64,000 nucleotides of DNA, from positions 29,642 through 93,641 of IMG/VR virus record IMGVR_UViG_3300046507_000506; one strand, 5' to 3'. The notes under the pieces are model-generated. The model was not told where the DNA came from, did no database searches, and saw only the letters and a program-made list of their open reading frames with translations. This document shows, in pieces, positions 22,990-31,163 of the stretch. Each line of letters opens with the position of its first letter. The first letter of the stretch is position 1. Made by a program: the position numbers and the translations under genes. This DNA comes from a virus.

Positions 22990-23711
22990 TCGTCGTTGAC
23001 TGCGATCAGGGCACGCCCGAATGGCACGCTGCGCGTGCTGGCGTCATCACCGCCAGCATGTTCAGCACCGCCCGCAAGTACAAGGCGGGCGGCGAAATGT
23101 CGGAAACCGCCAAAAACTACGCGTTCAAGCTTGCCATCGAGCGGATCAGCGGCGTGCCGCTCGATGAGTGCCATCAAACGTGGCAGATGACGCGTGGCCA
23201 ACGGCTCGAACCTGAAGCCCGCGATCACCACATGGCTGATATTGGCCGCCGCGTCAAACAGGTCGGGCTCGTGCTCAGTGATGACCGGAAGTTCGGCGCG
23301 AGCGCGGACGGCGCGATTGACGGTGACCCGCAAGGGCCGGGCGGTGCCGAATACAAGTGTCTCGTGAGCCCGCTCGAACTGCGCAAGGTCTACACCGAGA
23401 ACGACTACATGAAGTTCTACGATCAGGTGATGGGCGGCCTGTGGCTCACCGGCAAAAACTGGTGGGACTTTTGTGTGTACTGCCCCGCCATGCGCAACGT
23501 GAACAAGCATTTCAGGCGCTGGCGCATCCGGCGCGATGACGACTATATCGACGCCATGTCGCTCGACCTCGTTGCATTCGACAACCTGGTCGAGAGCTAC
23601 CGCGCCACGCTGATGATCGAAGCCGATCCGGCAGTAATGGAGGCCGCTGCTGCAACGCTCGACCCGCTTTCGCGCGCCCTTCTGATACCACCTGGTATCA
23701 GTGTTATGTGA
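22986..23711 (+). CDS. YqaJ-type viral recombinase exonuclease
   Basis: 241 residues from GTG at 22986 coupled to ERF. Motifs of lambda-exonuclease-like YqaJ proteins: [16 protein letters not shown] near the start, [21 protein letters not shown] with the metal-binding Asp, and AEYKCLV with E and K. It resects DNA ends to give 3' strands for ERF. The tail includes a palindromic DNA site (23682-23701) over its last codons. Confidence 0.88.
   Translation: MIVVDCDQGTPEWHAARAGVITASMFSTARKYKAGGEMSETAKNYAFKLAIERISGVPLDECHQTWQMTRGQRLEPEARDHHMADIGRRVKQVGLVLSDDRKFGASADGAIDGDPQGPGGAEYKCLVSPLELRKVYTENDYMKFYDQVMGGLWLTGKNWWDFCVYCPAMRNVNKHFRRWRIRRDDDYIDAMSLDLVAFDNLVESYRATLMIEADPAVMEAAAATLDPLSRALLIPPGISVM
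23682..23701. promoter_or_regulatory. TGATACCA-CC-TGGTATCA palindrome (partition-like site 1)
   Basis: CTGATACCA and its exact inverse TGGTATCAG with CC between, inside the end of the exonuclease gene and just before rdgC. Three related sites lie upstream of parA. Confidence 0.6.
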
Positions 23712-23745
23712 CCTTGTAACACAACATAAAAACAGGATATTTCAC

Positions 23746-24867
23746 ATGTGGTTTCGTAATCTCACCCTCTACTCGTTTGACAGCATCCCGACGCTGGAAA
23801 GCCTGAATGCCGCGCTCATGACGCGCCGCTATACGCCGTGCACGGACATAGAGCAGTCCTCAGCCGGGTTCGTGCCGCCGCGCGGCGACGATGCCCTGCT
23901 CGTGCTGCCGGTCGATACCCAGTGGCAGATTGCGCTGTGCATCGAGCAGAAGGTGCTGCCCGGCTCTGTCGTGCGCGACGAAACCGAACGGCGCGCGGCC
24001 GAAGTCGAGCGCTTGCAGGGTTTCAAGCCCGGCCGCAAGCAGCGCCGCGAAATCAAGGATGAGGCAACCGACATGCTGCTCGCGCAGGCATTCAGCAGGC
24101 GCAAGACGGTGCGCGGCTGGATCGACACGCGCCGCGCGATTCTCGCCATCGATACCGCCTCGACCACGACCGCCGATCTGTTCGTGGCGAACCTGCTGCG
24201 CGCCATCGAGGCCAATATCGGCCTGCGCCCGCTCAAAACCGTGCTGAGTCCGGTTGACGTAATGACGGCATGGGTTGGCGAGAGCGACGCGCCTGACGGC
24301 TTCACGATTGACAGCGACGCGACGTTCTCAGGCTCCAATCGCGGCGTCGTGAAGTACTCGAACACCGCCCTTGAGGGTGCGGACGTGGCAAGCCAGATTG
24401 AAGCCGGAAAGCGCGTGACGCGCCTCGCAATGACTTGGGGTGACAAAGTCTCGTTCGTGTTTTCGTCTGACCTCGTGATCCGCCGCGTGAACCCGCTCGA
24501 CGTGCTCAAGGAAAAGCCGGAAGACGGCAAGCTGTCGGCCGCTGCCGATTTCCTGCTGATGGCCGAATGCCTCGCCGCGCTCGTGCAGGCGCTCGTTGCC
24601 TCGCTTGATGGCATCGCGCCGGTGTCCGACCTCGCCGACGAGGAGCCTGCCGCCCCTACCCTGCCCGCCGACGGCGACGACCTGCTGCCGCAGGCCCGCG
24701 ATATCGTCATCAAGAATGAGCGCGCGTCTATCTCGCTCGTGCAGCGGCACCTGCGCATTGGCTACAACCGCGCTGCCGCCCTGCTCGAAGCCCTGGAGGC
24801 CGCTGGCGTGGTAAGCGAAATGAAATCCAATGGCTCGCGTGACGTTCTCGCAGGAGCGCAAGCATGA
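23746..24867 (+). CDS. rdgC: RdgC fused to an FtsK-gamma-like winged helix
   Basis: 373 residues from ATG at 23746. Residues 1 to about 300 are Rdg[12 protein letters not shown] start, [45 protein letters not shown]. RdgC forms DNA-encircling rings and limits RecA. From about 311 comes [20 protein letters not shown], then [21 protein letters not shown], which matches the FtsK gamma domain (KOPS-reading winged helix). Normal RdgC is about 300 residues, so this is a fusion. The next gene (ParB-like) starts inside its stop. Confidence 0.82.
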   Translation: MWFRNLTLYSFDSIPTLESLNAALMTRRYTPCTDIEQSSAGFVPPRGDDALLVLPVDTQWQIALCIEQKVLPGSVVRDETERRAAEVERLQGFKPGRKQRREIKDEATDMLLAQAFSRRKTVRGWIDTRRAILAIDTASTTTADLFVANLLRAIEANIGLRPLKTVLSPVDVMTAWVGESDAPDGFTIDSDATFSGSNRGVVKYSNTALEGADVASQIEAGKRVTRLAMTWGDKVSFVFSSDLVIRRVNPLDVLKEKPEDGKLSAAADFLLMAECLAALVQALVASLDGIAPVSDLADEEPAAPTLPADGDDLLPQARDIVIKNERASISLVQRHLRIGYNRAAALLEALEAAGVVSEMKSNGSRDVLAGAQA

Positions 24868-25763
24868 CGAACCTCGTGAGCCTGAAGAAGATCGCCGAGG
24901 ACAAGACGCAGACGGCCATCGGCATCAAGAAAATGACCGATTACATGCTCGACCCCCGCGCGATCAGCATCAAGCCGAATTTCAACGCGCGCGACATGGT
25001 CAACATGAGCCGTCGCACGCGGGAGCACGTCGATAGCATCAAGGCGGCCGTTCGCGCCGGTGAGACAATGCCGCCGCTCGACGTGCGCATCGAGGGCGAC
25101 AAGATCTACGTGGTGGAGGGTCACTGCCGCCTCGTCGCCTACCTCGAACTGATCGCCGAGGGCGTGGAAATCATGCTCGTGGCGGTGCGCCAGTTCAACG
25201 GCAACGATGAGGACGCGGATTTTCACGTGCTCAACAGCGCGAGCCAGTTGCACCTGACCCGGCTCGAACAGGGCCGCAAGTACAAGGGCCGCGTCAGCCT
25301 GGGATGGACGGTCGCACAGATTGCCGAGCGCGCGCGCAAGTCGCCGAGCTACGTCGAGCAAAACCTGATGCTAGCGAACGCGGATTCGGACGTTCAGCGC
25401 CTGCTCGAAGACGAGACGGTATCGGCGAAAGTCGCGCTTACCGCAATTCGCAAGCACGGCGCGAAGGCCGGTGCCTACCTGCAAAGCATTGTGGATGGCA
25501 CTGACGGCAAGGTCACGCCGAGCAAGATCGGCCCTACCCTCTCGCCGAAACTCGCCGCGCGCGCGGCCGATTCGATGGCCGGTTTGTTCGGCAATTTTCA
25601 GCCTTCCCGCCTGGAGGCGATTCGCGTCGCGGAGCCGGACGAGGTCATTTCCCTGCGCGCCGCCGACCTGCAAGCGCTGCTCGCGGTGTACGACGCACAC
25701 CTCGCGAAAGCCGCCCGCAAGGCCGGAAACAACGCCGTCGGGGCCGCCGCCGATGCCTCGTAA
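24864..25763 (+). CDS. ParB/Spo0J-family DNA-binding protein
   Basis: 299 residues. ParB N-terminal domain: [28 protein letters not shown], where GHCR replaces the usual GERR. An HTH follows ([21 protein letters not shown], residues about 149-169) and [11 protein letters not shown]. ParB proteins bind centromere sites and slide on DNA as CTP switches. Here it is in the recombination operon, 1 kb from parA, which has its own promoter. It may be the ParB partner or an early regulator. Confidence 0.75.
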   Translation: MTNLVSLKKIAEDKTQTAIGIKKMTDYMLDPRAISIKPNFNARDMVNMSRRTREHVDSIKAAVRAGETMPPLDVRIEGDKIYVVEGHCRLVAYLELIAEGVEIMLVAVRQFNGNDEDADFHVLNSASQLHLTRLEQGRKYKGRVSLGWTVAQIAERARKSPSYVEQNLMLANADSDVQRLLEDETVSAKVALTAIRKHGAKAGAYLQSIVDGTDGKVTPSKIGPTLSPKLAARAADSMAGLFGNFQPSRLEAIRVAEPDEVISLRAADLQALLAVYDAHLAKAARKAGNNAVGAAADAS

Positions 25764-25992
25764 CGGATGCTTTGACCGCCCGCAAGGGCGGCCATCCTAC
25801 TTCGCACAGGATGGCTATATCGAAGTTTCGCAGCCATTCGGACACGTCATCCGAACGCCGAAATGGGTTGTCGTGGAGGACACCGTCATGTCAAAAGACT
25901 GCCGCCACAGTGCCCTGAAAGTCGATCCGGCCTGCGAAGGCTGCAAGCACAATCAACGCGGCATGGCCGCTCCGACCGAGGAGACGCAATGA
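25753..25992 (+). CDS. Small hypothetical protein with Cys cluster
   Basis: 79 residues. The C-terminal half has KDCRHSALKVDPACEGCKHN, possibly a zinc site. It starts inside the end of parB (11-base overlap) and its stop overlaps the next start (ATGA). An internal ATG at 25891 is a second possible start. Function unknown. Confidence 0.5.
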   Translation: MPRNGCFDRPQGRPSYFAQDGYIEVSQPFGHVIRTPKWVVVEDTVMSKDCRHSALKVDPACEGCKHNQRGMAAPTEETQ

Positions 25993-26207
25993 AAAATCTG
26001 ATTCGAGAGCTTCCCGTCACGATGCTCGCGTGCGCCGGTGCACTCGCCCTGCTTATGCTTCAGGCTACGCTCGACGCGCCGCGCAGCGCGCCGGAATGCC
26101 GCGCCAGCGGACCCGCCGACCCCGCCCGGACGGCCCTTTACAAGGCGTCGCACCGCCCTGAGTGTGACAGCGCCCGACCCCGCCTAACCGCGCAGCATCC
26201 CGTATAA
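25989..26207 (+). CDS. Small single-pass membrane protein
   Basis: 72 residues: a hydrophobic segment VTMLACAGALALLMLQ at 10-25 after a basic start, then a polar Pro/Arg-rich tail with two Cys. Last gene of the early operon before the 600-base partition region. No family recognised. Confidence 0.5.
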   Translation: MKNLIRELPVTMLACAGALALLMLQATLDAPRSAPECRASGPADPARTALYKASHRPECDSARPRLTAQHPV

Positions 26208-26231
26208 GCTCACCCTGATTGACTTGGTTGC

Positions 26232-26263
26232 GTGTGACTGATACCAGTTGGTATCAGTCACAC
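26232..26263. promoter_or_regulatory. 32-base perfect inverted repeat (partition-like site 2)
   Basis: Left arm GTGTGACTGATACCA (26232-26246), a GT spacer, and the exact inverse arm to 26263. This is the longest and best copy of the family. It lies 25 bases after the last early gene. Confidence 0.7.
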
Positions 26264-26317
26264 CGCACAAAACCATTCCCCATCCTATCGCCCCACACTT
26301 CCCCGCGCACCGCGCGG

Positions 26318-26337
26318 CTAATACCAGTTGGTATTAG
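26318..26337. promoter_or_regulatory. TAATACCA palindrome (partition-like site 3)
   Basis: CTAATACCA, GT, then TGGTATTAG. Compared with site 2, G changes to A in both arms symmetrically, so the palindrome is preserved. Confidence 0.65.
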
Positions 26338-26658
26338 TCCCATAACGTATTTTCTGTTCTGTTTTTGTCTTTTCTGACTTGGCCTTGCCTGTTTTGGCCT
26401 GATCTTCCCACCTCAAGTCATGCAATTTCAAGTTTGAACACACAAAATAACGTATTTCCGCTTCACACCGTGTCTTTTCTAGTAAAACCGGTTCAAACAT
26501 GGCATGTACACGTTAGCCAACACCCAAAATGAACGGAAAACAGTAAATCTGTTGCTTTTCGACTCAGTTTTATGGATTTACGTTTGGCTTCGTTGGCCCT
26601 AGACAGAGTTTTGAACGGAAAAGAACAGAGAACGTCCGAGAACCCTTGCGCGGCGGGA

Positions 26659-26685
26659 CTGGTATCAGTTGGTATCAATCACACT
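26659..26685. promoter_or_regulatory. Direct TGGTATCA repeats (partition-like site 4)
   Basis: TGGTATCAGT is followed by TGGTATCAAT and CACAC, so the right half-site is complete but the left half is in direct, not inverted, orientation. It is about 90 bases upstream of the parA promoter and could be the autoregulatory operator. Confidence 0.5.
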
Positions 26686-26749
26686 AGGCCCAGTCTTACA
26701 TGAGGTGTCCCGGTATGGCTCTGTGCCTTGTGGCCTGAGGTGTTCCGGC

Positions 26750-26778
26750 TTGTCCGAATATAAGGAAGTAAATACACT
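26750..26778 (+). promoter_or_regulatory. Putative parA promoter
   Basis: TTGTCC (26750-26755), 17 bases, TACACT (26773-26778), 33 bases upstream of the parA ATG. The match to consensus is moderate. Confidence 0.5.
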
Positions 26779-26810
26779 GCGCGACATACCAAACCAACAG
26801 AGGTCGCGTC

Positions 26811-27470
26811 ATGTCTATTACTGTCGTAGCTCACACGAAGGGAGGCGTGAGCAAAACAACGACCGCCGTCAACCTCGCCGTCATGCTCATGTCGGCCGGG
26901 CGCGACGTTCTCCTCGTGGACAGCGACACCGGGCAATCAGCCCGACGCTTCGCCAGCAAGCGCGCGAAAGCGCCCGGCCTGCCGTTTGTCGAGTGCGTTG
27001 CGCTGTTCGATAACGAGGGTGACTATCACCGCCAACTCGCCGCGCTCGCCGCTCGCCATGATGAGGTCATTGTGGACGTTGGCGGGGAAGGGCAGGGCGC
27101 GCGTGAAATCCGCCTTGCCCTCACCGTCGCCAATCGCGTCCTGACGCCGTGTCGCCCGTCGCCCGCTGACATTCAGCGACTGGACATGATGCACGGCATG
27201 ATCGAACTGGCACGCGACCTGAATCCGGGCCTCGACGCAATGCTTTTCCCGGTTCAGGCGTCAACGAACGCCAAAGCCACGGACGTAGACGTTTTCTATG
27301 AGAAAGCCGTCGAATTTCCACAGTTTCGCCTGCTCGATGCCGTCGTGTGCATGCGCGATGCCTACAAGCCGTGGGCTGACACCGGCGAGGCGGTTTTCGA
27401 GCAGGTCAAGCTGGATAAAAAGGCGATGGCCGAAATGACCAAACTCTACAAAGAGGTATTCAATGGCTGA
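26811..27470 (+). CDS. parA: ParA-type partition ATPase
   Basis: 219 residues, size of the small (type Ib) ParA proteins. Deviant Walker A HTKGGVSKTTTAVNLAV at residues 8-24 has the signature Lys; VLLVDSDTGQS is the A' motif; VIVDVGG is Walker B. No N-terminal HTH is present. It would position the plasmid prophage by ATP-driven gradients on the nucleoid. It has its own promoter and is followed, with an overlap, by two related small genes. Confidence 0.9.
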   Translation: MSITVVAHTKGGVSKTTTAVNLAVMLMSAGRDVLLVDSDTGQSARRFASKRAKAPGLPFVECVALFDNEGDYHRQLAALAARHDEVIVDVGGEGQGAREIRLALTVANRVLTPCRPSPADIQRLDMMHGMIELARDLNPGLDAMLFPVQASTNAKATDVDVFYEKAVEFPQFRLLDAVVCMRDAYKPWADTGEAVFEQVKLDKKAMAEMTKLYKEVFNG

Positions 27471-28005
27471 ACTCTCCGAGAAGGAACAGCGGCAGGCGGC
27501 AGCCCGCGAGGCCGCCCGCGAAAAGCGGATTCGTGAGTTTGCTGCCGGGGCTGATGCCCGCCCGGCATCGGCCGCGCCGGGTATCACGCCCGCACCGGCC
27601 GCCCCGCCCATTGCCGAGCCCACGACCCCGACTGACCTGCAAACGGCCGTTGAGAGCCCCGCAGAGGCCGCCGCCGCGCCCGATGAGGTGCAGACCGCCA
27701 CCAATGCGCCGCAGGCGGCTGAGGAGGCCGCCAGCGAGCCCGTCGCGACCGCGACCGATTCCGAGGCACCGGCCGCCGCAACGAAGCCCGCCAGCAAGGT
27801 TAGAAAGGGCAAGGACGCCGGATTGCCGTGGGAGCACGCCCACCCAAGGGTAGAGGTGAACTTTTCGACCAAGCTCTCTGAAGAACAGCACATGAAGCTG
27901 ACCTGGCTTGTCCAGAACATGACCGGCCGCCAGTCAATCCAGAAGCTCGTACACGAGGGCATCGACATGATGCTCGACAAGCGCATCAAGGAGGTTCTCA
28001 AATGA
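27463..28005 (+). CDS. Partition partner protein with RHH-like C-terminus (copy 1)
   Basis: 180 residues. Residues 1-35 are a charged helix; 36-110 are Ala/Pro/Thr-rich and flexible. The last 60 residues (PWEHAHPRVEVNFSTKLSEE, then LTWLVQNMTGRQSIQKLVHEG) form a strand followed by two helices, as in ribbon-helix-helix centromere-binding proteins. It overlaps the parA stop and is homologous to the next gene in this end region. Probable centromere-binding adaptor. Confidence 0.6.
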   Translation: MAELSEKEQRQAAAREAAREKRIREFAAGADARPASAAPGITPAPAAPPIAEPTTPTDLQTAVESPAEAAAAPDEVQTATNAPQAAEEAASEPVATATDSEAPAAATKPASKVRKGKDAGLPWEHAHPRVEVNFSTKLSEEQHMKLTWLVQNMTGRQSIQKLVHEGIDMMLDKRIKEVLK

Positions 28006-28343
28006 AATACGCGCTCAAGCCCGGTTTCGCATTTCAGCCCGGTGACCTCGTGCCGGTGGAGGAGGGCACGGCGCGCCCGGCCGCGCTCACGATGGTTGCG
28101 CAGAAGGGCGAGCCTGAGCAGGGCAAGCTCGACCTGAAGGCCAAGCCGCGCAGGCCGTGGGAGGATGCTCACCCGAAAGTCACCGTGCCGTTTAATCTGC
28201 GGCCCAAGCAGGAGCTTCACGCCAAGCTCAAATGGCTCGCAGAACGGATGCCTGCCACGTCCATGCAGAAGATCGCCATGCAGGGCATCGAGGCCGAAGT
28301 AGACCGCCTGCTTAAAATCTACGACAAGCCCGACCGCGACTAA
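28002..28343 (+). CDS. Partition partner protein with RHH-like C-terminus (copy 2)
   Basis: 113 residues. The end PWEDAHPKVTVPFNLRPKQE, then LKWLAERMPATSMQKIAMQG matches the same region of the preceding protein position by position (PWE-AHP, LKWL/LTWL, SMQK/SIQK), so the two arose by duplication. The front differs. It overlaps copy 1 by four bases and ends before a terminator. Two partners per ParA is unusual. Confidence 0.6.
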   Translation: MKYALKPGFAFQPGDLVPVEEGTARPAALTMVAQKGEPEQGKLDLKAKPRRPWEDAHPKVTVPFNLRPKQELHAKLKWLAERMPATSMQKIAMQGIEAEVDRLLKIYDKPDRD

Positions 28344-28359
28344 GATAGATACGTCTATC
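28344..28359. promoter_or_regulatory. ATAGAC-family operator after partition genes
   Basis: GATAGATACGTCTATC matches the operator core with one mismatch. It lies immediately after the stop of the last partition gene and before its terminator. Confidence 0.5.
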
Positions 28360-28363
28360 GCCG

Positions 28364-28394
28364 AGCCCGACACTCGCAAGAGGTCGGGCTTTTT
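28364..28394 (+). terminator. Intrinsic terminator of partition operon
   Basis: AGCCCGAC (28364-28371) pairs with GTCGGGCT (28383-28390), followed by TTTT. Confidence 0.85.
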
Positions 28395-28518
28395 GCTTTT
28401 CAGGGTTGGAAATCTCTCAAAAAAACAACAAGGGGTTGTTGGTGTTTTTTAAAAGACAACACCTTTAAAAACCTTTAGCCAGGCGAGAGCCTTATCTGGC
28501 TTGGCTTTGCCGGGAGAT

Positions 28519-28787
28519 AGGTAACCTTTCCGGGTTACTCAGGTAACCATTCCGGGTGAGGTTTTTGACGCTCAGGTAACCGTTTAGGGTTTGAAGTTAC
28601 CGTATCGGGTAGACCCATCAAAACCCTCGAAAAACACGCCTAAGTAACTGATTTTAAACGATATATATGCGTCTATATCCTCATTCAGGTAACTATATCG
28701 GGTTGCTCAGGTAACGAAATCGGGTTCCCGGCCTCGCGGACCTCGCTTGAGGTAACCAAATCGGGTTTCAGGTAACCAAACCGGGTT
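28519..28787 (+). repeat. Iteron array (replication origin)
   Basis: Eight copies of an 18-base unit, consensus AGGTAACCAAATCGGGTT, start at 28519, 28541, 28574, 28594, 28687, 28709, 28750 and 28770. Spacing within pairs is 20-22 bases, so copies lie on one DNA face. Two weaker copies follow, one inverted, near 28813 and 28837. The block is split by an AT-rich stretch (28612-28680) that could be the melting region and that contains an ATAGAC-like site. Such arrays are the binding sites of Rep_3 initiators. Confidence 0.9.
28663..28680. promoter_or_regulatory. ATAGAC-family site inside the origin
   Basis: ATATATATGCGTCTATAT differs from the perfect operator at 14060 at only two positions. It sits in the AT-rich gap between iterons 4 and 5. 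Confidence 0.5.
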
Positions 28788-28881
28788 TCCTTTGTGCGGC
28801 TCACCCTCTAAAGTAACCTTGCAAGTGTTGCGCATGGTTACTTTGCGGCGTACGATACCGCCGAATGAAGGAGGGCATCCA

Positions 28882-30114
28882 ATGCCGAGAGCAAAACCCA
28901 AGACACTGGAAGCGCCGCCGAGCATCGGCGGCCGTAGCGAAGTCAAGAAACACAATAACGCAATTCACGTCAGCGGCGAGCTTTCGCTCGTTGGCCGCAA
29001 GCTCGTGAATGTGCTGCTGCTCAATGCATACGACAATCTCGCGCGGCAGCGCGATCACACCATTCCGGTGCCGCTGCTGTGCGACCTGATCGGTTGGGAG
29101 AGTAGCGGCAACATCGACAGCCTCAAAGACGCGCTGCGTCAGTTGGCATCGACGCCAATAGAGTTCGACCTGTTCAACCGCGACGGCAAGCCCACATGGG
29201 ACGTTACCGCGATGGTTGCGCACGCACGCATTGAGGGCGGCGTGTGCCGGTACGAGTACAGCAAATTCCTGTCTGAAAAACTCTCGGACCCGGAAATGTA
29301 TTCGATCATCAATATCGGCGTGCAGCGCGAGTTCAAGGGCGCGTACTCCCTTACCCTATATGAGAACTGTCTGCGCTTTCGCGGCACAGAAAGCGGCTCG
29401 ACGGGATGGTGGCCTATCGCGACGTGGCGCAAGGTGCTCGGCGCAAATGCCGCGCTATACGACGAGTTCAAGTTCTTTTCGAGCAAGGTCATCAAGCCCG
29501 CCGTTGACGAAATCAACAAGGTTTCCGACCTGATCGTTGAGCCCGAATACCAGCGTAAGGGCCGCTTCGTCACAGATATCCGGTTTCTCGTGAAAGACAA
29601 TCCGCAGCGTTCACTGCTCGACATGACGACAGACGCGAGCGGCGCAAAGGATTCGGACGCCTACAAACTGCTCGTTGAACTGGGCGTCGGCGCGACGCTC
29701 GCGCTCTCGATGGTGACGAAAGACGAGGCGCGCGCGGCTGAGATTGCCCGCTACACAAAGGAACGGCTCGATAGCGGTGAAATCACCGGCAGCGCGGGCG
29801 GCTATGCGCGCACGCTGTTCGAGACAAACGCGGTCGTGAAGAAACCGGCGAAACGAAAGGGTGCAGACAAGAAAGCCGATGGAGTGGGGGAGGGCGGGAG
29901 CGAGGCCGACGAGCAAGCCAGCAAGACGCGCGCGGCGGTTGCGGCGTTGACCGCAGAGGAGCGGGCCGCGCTCGCTGCCGAGTTCATCACGAACACCGGA
30001 ACGAGCGCGACATATGATGCAGGCAAAGACAAGGTTGGCACCCTGGTGGAGACTCGCCAGTATCGCGACTTCACGCGGCAGCGGGCGGCCGACGTGATCG
30101 CCGCGCGCCGTTAG
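28882..30114 (+). CDS. repA: Rep_3-family plasmid replication initiator
   Basis: 410 residues from ATG at 28882, preceded by AAGGAGG. Rep_3 winged-helix features: NNAIHVSGELSLVGRKLVNVL near the front, LCDLIGWESSGNIDSLKDAL, then YEYSKFLSEKLSDP and SLTLYENCLRFRG. Two winged-helix domains bind the iterons directly upstream and load host DnaB. From residue 290 the protein continues into a charged, flexible extension. Iterons, ParA and this initiator define a low-copy plasmid replicon within a phage genome. No copy-control gene is seen. Confidence 0.88.
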   Translation: MPRAKPKTLEAPPSIGGRSEVKKHNNAIHVSGELSLVGRKLVNVLLLNAYDNLARQRDHTIPVPLLCDLIGWESSGNIDSLKDALRQLASTPIEFDLFNRDGKPTWDVTAMVAHARIEGGVCRYEYSKFLSEKLSDPEMYSIINIGVQREFKGAYSLTLYENCLRFRGTESGSTGWWPIATWRKVLGANAALYDEFKFFSSKVIKPAVDEINKVSDLIVEPEYQRKGRFVTDIRFLVKDNPQRSLLDMTTDASGAKDSDAYKLLVELGVGATLALSMVTKDEARAAEIARYTKERLDSGEITGSAGGYARTLFETNAVVKKPAKRKGADKKADGVGEGGSEADEQASKTRAAVAALTAEERAALAAEFITNTGTSATYDAGKDKVGTLVETRQYRDFTRQRAADVIAARR

Positions 30115-30590
30115 TGGTGCGCGTAGGTAATCGACGCCATCAACGCGGCGCATGCTGCGCTGCCGTCCGGCAGCGATACCGGCTGAGCGGCCGCCTTGTC
30201 GGCTGATGAACTTTCATCGGTTGCCGCCGTGCCCCAGTGCGACCATCCAAAGGCGCGCACACCCGCCCACATGAGTTGACGTCTCCACCACGGCACCGCT
30301 GTAGCAGCCGATGCCTCGCGCAATACCGCGTCCGCGACGTCTCGCGTGACGATATGCGTTGAATAGAGGTAGTCATGCACCGTCGCCGCCGCGCTCGACG
30401 TGTCGCCTGCCAGTTCATAGATGACGGGCAGGCGCGGGACGCTCGCGAAATTGGTCACGAAGCCTTCAGGCACGGTGATCGTGAACCCGGCGACGTCGGA
30501 CTGATAGACGAGGTCGGCGAGCAATAGCCAGTTACCGTCATCTTTATCCGTCGCAGGTTGTACCTTCAGAGCGGTTTTAAACTCGCTCAT
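30111..30590 (-). CDS. DUF1353-family phage protein
   Basis: 159 residues. Pattern FTITVPEGFVTNFASVPRLP, then a VHDYLYSTHIVTRD segment (residues about 36-90) is typical of DUF1353 proteins, which occur near lysis and tail genes of phages. Function unknown. The stop overlaps the end of repA, so the two genes converge. Confidence 0.75.
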   Translation of the reverse strand: MSEFKTALKVQPATDKDDGNWLLLADLVYQSDVAGFTITVPEGFVTNFASVPRLPVIYELAGDTSSAAATVHDYLYSTHIVTRDVADAVLREASAATAVPWWRRQLMWAGVRAFGWSHWGTAATDESSSADKAAAQPVSLPDGSAACAALMASITYAHH

Positions 30591-31120
30591 TGCGTGTTCA
30601 CTACCGCGAGCAGCAGCGCAGCCTGCATGCCGGTAATCGCGAGATTCGCAGCGGTCTTTTGAGGCTCAGTCAGGCTCGATGTTTTCACGAGCGTAAGCAG
30701 GCCCGGTAGCTGCGAATCGGCGAACGCTTTCACGGTTGCGAGGTCGAGTGTTGGCAAGGGCGCACCACTCACCGGGTGCGCAATCGCGGCGGCGACGGTG
30801 CAGACCTTACCCGCCCGGTCCTGCGCGTCTTTCAGGAACGCGATGGCGGCCGGGTCCGTCTCGATAACGATCATCGACGCGAGGAACGGCTGTCCGACAG
30901 TGCAGTTTTTATCGACCGTCACCGCGAGCGCCGCGAGCTTTTGCGCCGCTGCCTGAGCGGGCGTTTGCGTGCTGGCCGGTGCGGTGGCGGTTGCCTGCGC
31001 ACCGCTGCCGGTTGCAATGGCCGTGGCAGGGCCGCTCGTGTTCACAGTGGCGCAACCTGCCATCATAGCCACGCCGACCAACGCGCCGGGCATCAAAATA
31101 CGTCTGAACGATTTCTGCAT
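30587..31120 (-). CDS. Lipoprotein
   Basis: 177 residues. Signal sequence RRILMPGALVGVAMMAGC ends in a lipobox with the lipidated Cys at about residue 23, followed by a Ser/Thr/Ala linker. The rest is helical with two Cys that may pair. It follows the endolysin genes and might be an outer-membrane part of lysis or an exclusion lipoprotein; it is longer than a usual Rz1. Confidence 0.65.
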   Translation of the reverse strand: MQKSFRRILMPGALVGVAMMAGCATVNTSGPATAIATGSGAQATATAPASTQTPAQAAAQKLAALAVTVDKNCTVGQPFLASMIVIETDPAAIAFLKDAQDRAGKVCTVAAAIAHPVSGAPLPTLDLATVKAFADSQLPGLLTLVKTSSLTEPQKTAANLAITGMQAALLLAVVNTQ

Positions 31121-31163
31121 GTGTGTACCTGTAGAGGCAGTTAAAAAAGCGATCGCGCCGGGC

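Larger units (their letters stand above)
26208..26810. other. Gene-free region upstream of parA (putative centromere and promoter)
   Basis: About 600 bases with lower GC than the flanks. It holds three TGATACCA-type sites (26232, 26318, 26659), two copies of ATAACGTATTT (about 26344 and 26449), two copies of TGAACGGAAAA (about 26528 and 26610) and the parA promoter. I see no gene. The repeats suggest a partition site and regulatory region. Confidence 0.65.

Noticed and set aside
28519-28850. CRISPR-like repeat array
   Set aside because: Repeats are short (18 bases), with unequal spacing of 2-75 bases and one helical phase, next to a Rep_3 gene; they are iterons.
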